In this document: one piece after another, positions 5,485 through 9,763 of the stretch
Layout: each line of letters starts with the position of its first letter
Position numbering within the stretch: position 1 is the stretch's first letter
NCBI GenBank assembly: GCA_028714275.1
Contig: JAQTMP010000027.1
Span: 1-9,763 of the forward strand
Origin: Candidatus Paceibacterota bacterium
GTDB lineage: Bacteria > Patescibacteriota > Minisyncoccia > Phycocordibacterales > CAINVO01
DNA length: 9,763 nt
Direction: 5' to 3'
Translations under genes and position numbers: made by a program
Notes under the pieces: model-generated
The model's input: the letters and a program-made list of their open reading frames with translations, nothing else
The model's database searches: none
Told to the model about the DNA's origin: nothing

Positions 5485-5619
5485 TTATTTACTCTTGTTA
5501 ATATTTTGCCAAAGCCAAAAACCCACTAGAATAAGATCAGCGAGAACGACGAGCCAAGTGACAATACCCAGCATACCGACTACGCTTATAGGTGATCCAT
5601 ATCCGTATCCGTACATCAT
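5485..5619 (-). CDS. Small Gly/Tyr-headed single-helix membrane protein, 44 residues
   Basis: A short frame translated by hand: it starts MMYGYGYGSP, then SVVGMLGIVTWLVVLADLIL continuing into VGFWLWQ forms one long hydrophobic segment with an internal Asp, and it ends in a basic tail (NINKSK). ATG at 5619 (a second ATG follows at once), TAA at 5487-5485. A perfect extended -10 promoter lies upstream and pyrD begins 4 bases after its stop, so the two genes form an operon with likely translational coupling. Tyr/Gly-headed small membrane proteins of this kind are common in CPR genomes, as far as I recall; function unknown. It might help bring PyrD to the membrane, but that is inference from position only. 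Confidence 0.72.
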   Translation of the reverse strand: MMYGYGYGSPISVVGMLGIVTWLVVLADLILVGFWLWQNINKSK

Positions 5620-5648
5620 AATGTTTAGATTAAATGATTAATGACTGC

Positions 5649-5657
5649 ATTATAGCA
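5649..5657 (-). promoter_or_regulatory. Extended -10 promoter of the 44-residue gene and pyrD
   Basis: On the minus strand TGC precedes a perfect TATAAT (5654-5649). The start codon is 29 bases further, so unlike several neighbours this transcript has a leader of about 22 bases, without a Shine-Dalgarno sequence. A short inverted repeat (GTCCT/GGGAC, 5661-5675) lies just upstream in the promoter spacer and could be an operator. Confidence 0.6.
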
Positions 5658-5681
5658 CAGGTCCTTGCTAGGGACGGAAAA

Positions 5682-6170
5682 TCATGCTCGGCGGGGCAAT
5701 ATGTAATGGTAGTCCCTCGACAGTGACTTAGGATAGTCATGGTCGTCTAGGTTCATAAAATTCAGCTGCTGCGGAATGACCTTGAAGACAATAAATTCCT
5801 CTGGCTTATTTTTTGATTGGAGGCGCTTGAGATCTTTTATGGGAACAACCTTAAGTTTATTTTTTTTATGCAGCGCAAATATAGCTTTTGTGGCATTCTC
5901 TTTCTGCTTTCCATAAACAATATGGGCGTGGCCGCGCAATTGAGCTGAAATATGTTTTGGCCCAGATCCGATAACCATTGCCACGTTATCATTTTTCAGT
6001 AAATTCAAATATTTATCTGTACTTTTGGTCGTGATAAAAAAGAAGCTCAACTTGTCATCTATGACATAGTATATGGTCGAGAGGTATGGCAACCTCTGAT
6101 GAGTGGTGGCTATTACCGCGGTGGTGTTCTTTTTTAAAAAGTTCACCAGCTCTTTCTCTATACTCTGCAT
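5682..6170 (-). CDS. Pyridoxamine 5'-phosphate oxidase-like FMN-binding protein
   Basis: 162-residue split-barrel flavoprotein of the PPOX-like superfamily; members bind FMN or F420 and act on varied substrates, so the reaction cannot be named. The N-terminal NTTAVIATTHQRLPYLSTIYYVIDD (15-39) is the typical first strand pair, with the alternating pattern of small and hydrophobic residues and the Pro-x-x-Ser-x-x-Tyr-Tyr of the family. FFITTKSTDKYLNLLKNDNVAMVI (43-66) matches the flavin-phosphate region with Lys residues, and HISAQLRGHAHIVYG is the next barrel strand. The C-terminus DYPKSLSRDYHYILP looks complete. No signal or membrane segment; cytoplasmic. ATG at 6170 sits 6 bases after a TATAAT, so it is predicted leaderless. 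It is followed by the 44-residue gene and pyrD in the same direction, but those have their own promoter. Confidence 0.78.
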   Translation of the reverse strand: MQSIEKELVNFLKKNTTAVIATTHQRLPYLSTIYYVIDDKLSFFFITTKSTDKYLNLLKNDNVAMVIGSGPKHISAQLRGHAHIVYGKQKENATKAIFALHKKNKLKVVPIKDLKRLQSKNKPEEFIVFKVIPQQLNFMNLDDHDYPKSLSRDYHYILPRRA

Positions 6171-6204
6171 ACTGGCATTATACTACGGACAATTTTTGTA
6201 TCAA
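6171..6204 (-). promoter_or_regulatory. Promoter of the PPOX-like gene, leaderless
   Basis: Minus strand TTGATA (6204-6199), 16-base spacer, perfect TATAAT (6182-6177), then 6 bases to the ATG at 6170. It is the best -35/-10 pair in the window and its predicted start coincides with the ATG. It starts 12 bases downstream of the tRNA-His 3' end. Confidence 0.75.
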
Positions 6205-6216
6205 CATCAAGTGATT

Positions 6217-6291
6217 TGGGGTGACCACTGGGAATTGAACCCAGATTTTCGCTGCCACAGAGCGAAGTCCTACCATTGAACGATGGCCACC
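6217..6291 (-). tRNA. tRNA-His (anticodon GTG)
   Basis: Complete cloverleaf on the minus strand. Acceptor GTGGCCA pairs with TGGTCAC; the D stem is GTTC/GGAC; the anticodon stem TCGCT/AGCGA encloses the loop CTGTGGC with anticodon GTG; the T arm CTGGG/CCCAG has loop TTCAATT. The His identity elements are present: an extra G(-1) at 6291 opposite discriminator C73 at 6220. CCA is encoded (6219-6217). The gene starts 3 bases after the stop codon of the HNH gene. Confidence 0.97.
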
Positions 6292-6294
6292 ATG

Positions 6295-6807
6295 CTATTT
6301 GCTACCCAAAGCTTTATTTACAAGCAAAATAAATCTTTGTTTTTCCATACTATCATGATGCACAAGAAAATGACAATTATGGCAAAGCCAGGCCAAATTT
6401 TCTAATTTATTATTAGCATGACTGTGGTCTATGTGGTGTACAGCCAGTATTCTAGAATCTTTAGTTCTACACAAAAGACACGTCTCTGGAACTTTATTTC
6501 TTTTTAGAATACTTCTATAGACGTACTTACCGTGTACCCAATTGGCGTGTTTTGTTCCTATAAACTCCGTATTTCTCCATTTAGTCTGACAAGATTTTGA
6601 ACAAAAATATTTTTTACTTTTGGAATGTTCTAGGGCCTTTTTTGACTTGTATACTTCCTTGTTACATATGTAGCAATCAACTATTTTACCAGTTCTTCTT
6701 CCTAGATGCTGACAGACGGAAGAACAGTAACGTCCATAGCCTCTACGAACCCAAGAGGGTTTGGCATAAAAATTTTTTCTACAAATTTTACATTTAACTA
6801 TTGGCAC
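6295..6807 (-). CDS. HNH endonuclease with zinc-finger pairs, probable free-standing homing endonuclease
   Basis: 170 residues. Two Cys-pair zinc modules come first: CKIC (6-9) with CSSVC (28-32), and CYIC (45-48) with FCSKSC (68-73). A linker with KHANWVHGKY leads to the nuclease domain: CLLC (110-113), the HNH core AVHHIDHSHANNKLENLAWL (122-141, His124/His125, Asp127, Asn137) and CHNC-x(4)-HH (142-151), where the four cysteines bind a structural zinc. The fold cuts DNA using one metal ion. GTG start at 6807: an in-frame TAA lies 6 bases upstream and no ATG occurs in the N-terminal region. The gene ends 3 bases from tRNA-His, has no known operon partner and looks A/T-richer than its neighbours, all consistent with a mobile endonuclease gene. 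A general HNH nuclease of unknown role is the alternative. Confidence 0.82.
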   Translation of the reverse strand: MPIVKCKICRKNFYAKPSWVRRGYGRYCSSVCQHLGRRTGKIVDCYICNKEVYKSKKALEHSKSKKYFCSKSCQTKWRNTEFIGTKHANWVHGKYVYRSILKRNKVPETCLLCRTKDSRILAVHHIDHSHANNKLENLAWLCHNCHFLVHHDSMEKQRFILLVNKALGSK

Positions 6808-6825
6808 TTCTTAACAGTAACAAGT

Positions 6826-6870
6826 CTATAAAAAAAGTAAACTAATGCTGCTGTGGAATACATCCACAAG
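6826..6870 (-). terminator. Weak terminator-like hairpin after the PduO-type gene
   Basis: Minus strand TGTGGA and TCCACA (6868-6852) form a perfect 6-base-pair stem with a 5-base loop; a run of seven T's follows only about 15 bases later. The spacing is not canonical, so the element may be a weak terminator or a stabilising hairpin. Confidence 0.35.
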
Positions 6871-6882
6871 CGACCCTACAAC

Positions 6883-7410
6883 CTACCGATAACTCGGCGG
6901 TTCCTCTGTTATACCAGATAAATGGTTGGTAAGTCTAGCAAGAGCGTAGAGCAGAGAAGAAAGTCTGTTGAGATATGTCAGGGTTTCTGGAGAAATTTTT
7001 TGAATATTTTCATCGTGTACTCCGACCACTCTCCTCTCGGCTCGCCGCGCCATCGTCCTGGCGGTATCAAAAAGGGCGGCGAGCCGAGTACCGCCGGAAA
7101 TAAAAAAAGTGGTGATAGGTGGAAGCTCCTTTTCAATTGTACCGATCATTTCCTCAGTCTTTTTTATTTTTGAAATATCGAGGTGTTTTTCAGCCCCAGC
7201 CACTTCGGCCTGAATGATAAAAAGATTTTGCTGGACCTCCTCGATAATAGCTGCAAATTTTTGATCGGATTCCACCTTCACTAATCCCAAAAAAGAATTA
7301 ATCTCGTCTAAAGAACCGAGGGCTTCAGCCACGGTGGAGCTTTTTGAGATCCGCTGATCACAACCAAATGTTTTGGTGGTTCCATTATCTCCCTTGCCTG
7401 TATAAAGCAT
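6883..7410 (-). CDS. PduO-type cob(I)alamin adenosyltransferase family protein
   Basis: 175 residues, the usual single-domain length of the ATP:cob(I)alamin adenosyltransferase (PduO/EutT-like, MMAB) family, which moves the adenosyl group of ATP to cob(I)alamin in a trimer of four-helix bundles. The ATP-binding N-terminus is YTGKGDNGTTKTFG (3-16; usual form YTxTGDxGTT), with ALGSLDEINSFLGL (30-43), the FFISGGT loop (102-107), the signature TARTMARRAERRVV (116-129; Arg118, Arg122, Glu125 match catalytic-site residues) and YLNRLSSLLYALAR (146-159). All key motifs are kept. It follows the RsiV-like gene by 13 bases, probably in one transcript. No B12-dependent enzyme or B12 pathway gene is visible nearby, so the physiological role is uncertain. 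Confidence 0.9.
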   Translation of the reverse strand: MLYTGKGDNGTTKTFGCDQRISKSSTVAEALGSLDEINSFLGLVKVESDQKFAAIIEEVQQNLFIIQAEVAGAEKHLDISKIKKTEEMIGTIEKELPPITTFFISGGTRLAALFDTARTMARRAERRVVGVHDENIQKISPETLTYLNRLSSLLYALARLTNHLSGITEEPPSYR

Positions 7411-7423
7411 TTTTGAAAAAAAT

Positions 7424-8257
7424 TTATTTATAAAATGGGGCTAGCGGACCATTTATATCGTACAAATATTTAAGGTCGTCGTAGGAGATGGTGATCTCCT
7501 GTACTCCCAATGAATACGGCGCCACCTGGTACTCATTGAACACGATCCGTAATCCGGCAGAAGTGATAAAGAAAACATCAAAATTGTCGGCGTCTGGAGA
7601 AGCCCCTTGCTGAATAGTATCCATGTTGGCATCTTGGCCAAGCTTGTTTTGAAGAGCCTGGATTGAAAACTCAGACAGACGAGACAAATATGAAACATCT
7701 GGCACAAAAAGTGATTGCAAGGTAATTTTTTCCCCAGTTTTAGTATTGTAGTTTAAAGAAACCACTTCATGACTAGGATGAGCCGCGCCGGCCGAATAAA
7801 ATGACTGATCAAGCTGAATAGAAAGAATATTTTGATTGGCATTTTTGTACACCACCTCAAAATCAATAGTGACGCTGCTGGTGCTTGGCTCGTTTGTAAC
7901 ATCAGAGGCTGAGGTTTTGAAATCTGAAACGGCAGCATCAATTGTCTGGGAAATGTCTTGATTAATTTTTTGGGACACTTGATCTTGACCGGCAATACTC
8001 ACCACGGGCTTTGAAACCGAAATATTTAGATGGTCAGCGGAATCCAGCTCTTGAGTCTGAGCTGAAACCACCCCAATGTCTCCCGCCGAAGAAGTGGCCA
8101 CCTGAGAAAAAATGGTTCCAGCAGTCGAAGTGCCATTGCTTTGGAGTTTGCCAAAATGAAAAGCTCCCGGACCCGAAAGAAAAACGTAGATTAAAGCCGC
8201 CAAGGCAATGGCTACAAAAATAACGATCAGATTACCTCGATCTTTTGGAGTGGACAT
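7424..8257 (-). CDS. RsiV-like DUF3298 domain protein with N-terminal membrane anchor
   Basis: 277 residues. Residues 9-29 (LIVIFVAIALAALIYVFLSG) form one membrane helix or uncleaved signal after a short basic N-terminus; the Ser/Thr-rich linker that follows and the rest should be outside the membrane. The C-terminal half fits the DUF4163/DUF3298 pair of the anti-sigma factor RsiV family: SAGAAHPSHEVVSLNYNTKT near 158, and the end FNEYQVAPYSLGVQEITISY, whose YQVAPYSxGxQE motif is the DUF3298 hallmark. In RsiV this domain binds lysozyme, but the sigma-binding N-terminal segment of RsiV is absent, so an envelope-surface binding role is inferred rather than anti-sigma activity. A TATACT ends 6 bases before the ATG, predicting a leaderless mRNA. 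pduO-type gene follows. Confidence 0.82.
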   Translation of the reverse strand: MSTPKDRGNLIVIFVAIALAALIYVFLSGPGAFHFGKLQSNGTSTAGTIFSQVATSSAGDIGVVSAQTQELDSADHLNISVSKPVVSIAGQDQVSQKINQDISQTIDAAVSDFKTSASDVTNEPSTSSVTIDFEVVYKNANQNILSIQLDQSFYSAGAAHPSHEVVSLNYNTKTGEKITLQSLFVPDVSYLSRLSEFSIQALQNKLGQDANMDTIQQGASPDADNFDVFFITSAGLRIVFNEYQVAPYSLGVQEITISYDDLKYLYDINGPLAPFYK

Positions 8258-8269
8258 GCCGTAAGTATA
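8258..8269 (-). promoter_or_regulatory. -10 element giving a leaderless start of the RsiV-like gene
   Basis: Minus strand TATACT (8269-8264) ends 6 bases before the ATG at 8257. No convincing -35 at 16-18 bases. It lies in the 31-base gap after the tRNA-Leu CCA end. Confidence 0.5.
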
Positions 8270-8288
8270 TCACGGTCAAAGTTCAAAA

Positions 8289-8373
8289 TGGTGCGCGAGA
8301 GAGGACTTGAACCTCCACGCCTTTCGGCATACGAACCTCAATCGTACGTGGTTACCAGTTACACCACTCGCGC
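8289..8373 (-). tRNA. tRNA-Leu (anticodon GAG)
   Basis: Complete class II tRNA on the minus strand. Acceptor GCGCGAG pairs with CTCGCGC, discriminator A73, encoded CCA (8291-8289). D stem GTG/CAC with GG in the loop; anticodon stem TACGA/TCGTA around TTGAGGT, anticodon GAG, reading CUC and CUU; long variable arm GCC-GAAA-GGC with a GNRA tetraloop, as expected for leucine; T arm GGAGG/CCTCT with loop TTCAAGT. The LAGLIDADG gene ends 7 bases before its 5' end. Confidence 0.97.
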
Positions 8374-8376
8374 ATA

Positions 8377-8412
8377 ATATCTAAATATAACTTTGCTGTT
8401 GTTTTTCCTCAA
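8377..8412 (-). promoter_or_regulatory. tRNA-Leu promoter inside the 3' end of the LAGLIDADG gene
   Basis: Minus strand TTGAGG (8412-8407), a 17-base spacer and TATATT (8389-8384). The -10 consists of the last two sense codons (Tyr, Ile) of the endonuclease gene. The predicted start, about 7 bases on, is 3-4 bases upstream of the mature tRNA 5' end. Confidence 0.6.
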
Positions 8413-9061
8413 TAGCTATAGCTCTTTCTATTTTAAGTCTCTTTCTAGCTAAACAATTGACTAAGCGAGTGTAATACATTTTTTTGATAATTTCCAGTGC
8501 TTCTTTTTTGGCATATTTTAGCTGGTAGGTGACACACTCTTTGCTGTTGACCACGTGCCCCACTACCCCGAGTTGCTTATTTAGCCTTTTACGAATCCAC
8601 TCCATATGCATTCTACTTGCAGAGATAAATTCTAAATAAAACATATGACTAGATTTCCATCTTCTGTCCCAATATGAATAAAAAGTGCCATCTCCATCAT
8701 AACTACCTCTCAAAAAATCATAGAAGTAATTATCAGGTATTTTTATTTCTCCGATAGTTTTTGACTTATTTGGTGTAAAGCCAATACCTAAAAGAAATCT
8801 GTAAAACAGGATATCCCCAAACTGGACACGGAAAGCTGTTTTGGTGTTAAATTTGTGTGAGGTTTTTCCAATTTTAATATCTCTAATTTTAAATACCTTT
8901 AGAAAGGTTTTTATTTGATCAAGATCTGTGGACACAAAAGAAATGTGTCTGCCATCTGGTGATAAATTTCCATCTGAAGCAAGCAGCCCAAGACCATACA
9001 CAAAATCAGCTGACCATTTTATATTTATTTTTCCTTTTGGTTTTGGTCCCCTTTTACACAT
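8381..9061 (-). CDS. LAGLIDADG homing endonuclease, free-standing, two-motif
   Basis: 226 residues from the ATG at 9061. Two LAGLIDADG helices are visible: YGLGLLASDGNLS (22-34, catalytic Asp30) and DFLRGSYDGDGTF (115-127, catalytic Asp124), each ending in the acidic metal-binding residue, so a single chain should form the pseudo-symmetric monomeric nuclease. The DGRHISFVSTD strand after the first motif and LEFISASRMHMEWIRK after the second are the usual beta-strand/helix elements. Such enzymes make one long-recognition-site double-strand cut that spreads their own gene. The frame can be opened at a TTG (9097), but those codons overlap the promoter; the ATG sits 6 bases after TATTCT and gives the basic MCKRGPKPKGK start usual for this type. 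It is not inside an intron or intein: it stands between the L19 terminator and tRNA-Leu. Codons are A/T-rich compared with rplS. Confidence 0.9.
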   Translation of the reverse strand: MCKRGPKPKGKINIKWSADFVYGLGLLASDGNLSPDGRHISFVSTDLDQIKTFLKVFKIRDIKIGKTSHKFNTKTAFRVQFGDILFYRFLLGIGFTPNKSKTIGEIKIPDNYFYDFLRGSYDGDGTFYSYWDRRWKSSHMFYLEFISASRMHMEWIRKRLNKQLGVVGHVVNSKECVTYQLKYAKKEALEIIKKMYYTRLVNCLARKRLKIERAIAIEEKQQQSYI

Positions 9062-9097
9062 ACGACAAGAATACCTCAAGGGAATAGCGATTACCAA
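9062..9097 (-). promoter_or_regulatory. Promoter of the LAGLIDADG gene, leaderless
   Basis: Minus strand TTGGTA (9097-9092), 18-base spacer, TATTCT (9073-9068), then 6 bases to the ATG at 9061. Each hexamer matches consensus at 4 of 6 positions, so strength is modest. It supports the ATG rather than the upstream TTG as start. Confidence 0.45.
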
Positions 9098-9102
9098 TTA
9101 AT

Positions 9103-9126
9103 AAAACAAAAAAACCACCAACGTGG
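9103..9126 (-). terminator. Intrinsic terminator of rplS
   Basis: On the minus strand CCAC-GTTG-GTGG (9126-9115) is followed immediately by seven T's (9114-9108), then GTTTT. It lies just after the rplS stop and separates rplS from the LAGLIDADG gene. Confidence 0.7.
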
Positions 9127-9140
9127 GATTTTCTAACTTA

Positions 9141-9569
9141 CTACGCTGCCACTTCCGAAGAAACTTCATCTTCAGCTACTTCTTTTGCTGCCTTGGCCGG
9201 TGCTTTTACTCGAATCTCCGCCATTTCTATTTTCATACGCTTGCTGATTTCTTTAGCGGCTTGATTGCGAATATAGTAAAGCTTTGAGCGGCGCACTTGA
9301 GCGTGCTTGGTCACTTCTACTTTATCAATCAAAGGAGAATAGAGTGGAAAGATTTTTTCAACACCGTAGCCGCCAGAAACTTTGCGGACAGTAAAAGTAG
9401 CTCCGGCTTCGGTGCCGTGTTTGCGGGCAAGGACTAGACCTTCAAAAACCTGCAAGCGAGTCTTGCCTTTTTCTTGAATTTTCTGATAAACCTTGACGGT
9501 ATCTCCGCTTTTCATAGCGAGACTTTTGCGTTCATCGCGGTCAAGAGTGGATAGTGTTACGGCTGCCAT
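9141..9569 (-). CDS. rplS: 50S ribosomal protein L19
   Basis: L19 sits at the interface of the 50S and 30S subunits. The 142-residue product carries the full family core: SGDTVKVYQKIQEKGKTRLQ, then FEGLVLARKHG (43-53), the hallmark TFTVRKVSGGYGVEKIFPLY (58-77) and SPLIDKVEVTKHAQVRRSKLYYIR ending near residue 101, as in E. coli (RLQAFEGVVIA, FTVRKISNGEGVERVF, AKLYYLR). The family is usually about 115 residues; here a tail of about 30 residues rich in Ala, Lys, Glu and Val (KAPAKAAKEVAEDEVSSEVAA) is added and is probably disordered. ATG at 9569, without a Shine-Dalgarno sequence, 14 bases after the stop of the pseudouridine synthase gene. It ends at an intrinsic terminator. Confidence 0.97.
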   Translation of the reverse strand: MAAVTLSTLDRDERKSLAMKSGDTVKVYQKIQEKGKTRLQVFEGLVLARKHGTEAGATFTVRKVSGGYGVEKIFPLYSPLIDKVEVTKHAQVRRSKLYYIRNQAAKEISKRMKIEMAEIRVKAPAKAAKEVAEDEVSSEVAA

Positions 9570-9575
9570 ATGTGG

Positions 9576-9590
9576 GTGCTACTTTAGCAC
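9576..9590 (-). promoter_or_regulatory. Hairpin and possible -10 just upstream of rplS
   Basis: Minus strand GTGCTA-AAG-TAGCAC is a perfect 6-base-pair hairpin whose loop region contains the TAA stop of the upstream gene. The same bases include TGC-TAAAGT, an extended -10-like element 11 bases before the rplS ATG. Either a promoter or an mRNA structure in the leader is possible; the sequence alone cannot decide. Confidence 0.4.
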
Positions 9591-9763
9591 ACGACCTCAA
9601 AATCCGCAAGCGCCTGCTTAAAATCCTTTGGAAAAGGGGCCTCTACTGTCTTTTGGACCCCATCAGCCAGCATAAATGAGATTGAGCGGGCATGTAGGGC
9701 CAAGCGATCAAAGCCTAAAAGGTGGGTAGCCTTGAGATTTTCAGGCGCATATAAAGGATCGGC
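9584..9763 (-). CDS. RluA-family 23S rRNA pseudouridine synthase, C-terminal part
   Basis: The last 59 codons of a gene that enters the window from the right, ending in TAA at 9586-9584. The residues include HLLGFDRLALHARSISFML (14-32 of the visible part) followed by an ADG turn and a KTVEAPFPKDFKQAL segment. This is the usual C-terminus of RluA/RluD-type enzymes (xxHPxTxExLxFxAPLPxDF), which isomerise uridines in 23S rRNA. The catalytic Asp region and any S4 domain would lie outside the window. It is just upstream of rplS and could be co-transcribed with it; both act on the large ribosomal subunit. Confidence 0.82.
   Translation of the reverse strand, partial: ADPLYAPENLKATHLLGFDRLALHARSISFMLADGVQKTVEAPFPKDFKQALADFEVVC

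Noticed and set aside
8289..9097. tRNA intron containing the LAGLIDADG gene
   Set aside because: The tRNA-Leu is complete and uninterrupted including its anticodon loop; the endonuclease gene lies wholly upstream.
1..9763. CRISPR array, insertion sequence or prophage
   Set aside because: No regularly spaced repeats, no transposase or phage structural genes and no terminal inverted repeats were seen on either strand.

Overview
The window looks like a chromosomal segment of a Patescibacteria/CPR bacterium, probably of the Parcubacteria group. This is inferred from the style of the proteins (L19, MscL with a zinc ribbon, orphan PduO-type protein, RsiV-like lipoprotein-type gene, free-standing homing endonucleases), very small intergenic gaps, A/T-rich spacers and the near absence of Shine-Dalgarno sequences. 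No 16S or marker search could be run.

Layout. Left part (1-3261): a partial secreted Ala/Lys-rich helical protein, a DUF457/YdjM-like membrane metal-hydrolase candidate, then on the minus strand UppP with a small tail-anchored-type protein, a nitroreductase, and divergently a DedA-family membrane protein. Middle (3285-5619): MscL with a C-terminal zinc ribbon (minus), a promoter region with a perfect DnaA-box sequence and two TTGCAA copies, a 63-residue plus-strand gene with a long leader and tandem 3' hairpins, a small Cro/CI-type HTH protein, then on the minus strand a class-2-like PyrD with a strongly altered active site, preceded by an untracked 44-residue membrane protein. Right part (5682-9763), all minus strand: FMN-binding PPOX-like protein, tRNA-His(GTG), HNH endonuclease, PduO-type adenosyltransferase, RsiV-like DUF3298 protein, tRNA-Leu(GAG), LAGLIDADG endonuclease, ribosomal protein L19 and the 3' end of a RluA-family pseudouridine synthase.

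How it works together. Most genes are single-copy housekeeping or envelope functions: undecaprenyl-PP recycling, osmotic release, redox flavoproteins, translation. The two most notable themes are (1) two unrelated endonuclease genes (HNH and LAGLIDADG), each ending 3-7 bases upstream of a complete tRNA gene in the same orientation, with a good promoter for tRNA-Leu lying over the last codons of the LAGLIDADG gene; and (2) a repeated promoter geometry in which a sigma70-type -10 hexamer ends only 6-7 bases before the start codon, implying leaderless mRNAs for at least six genes.
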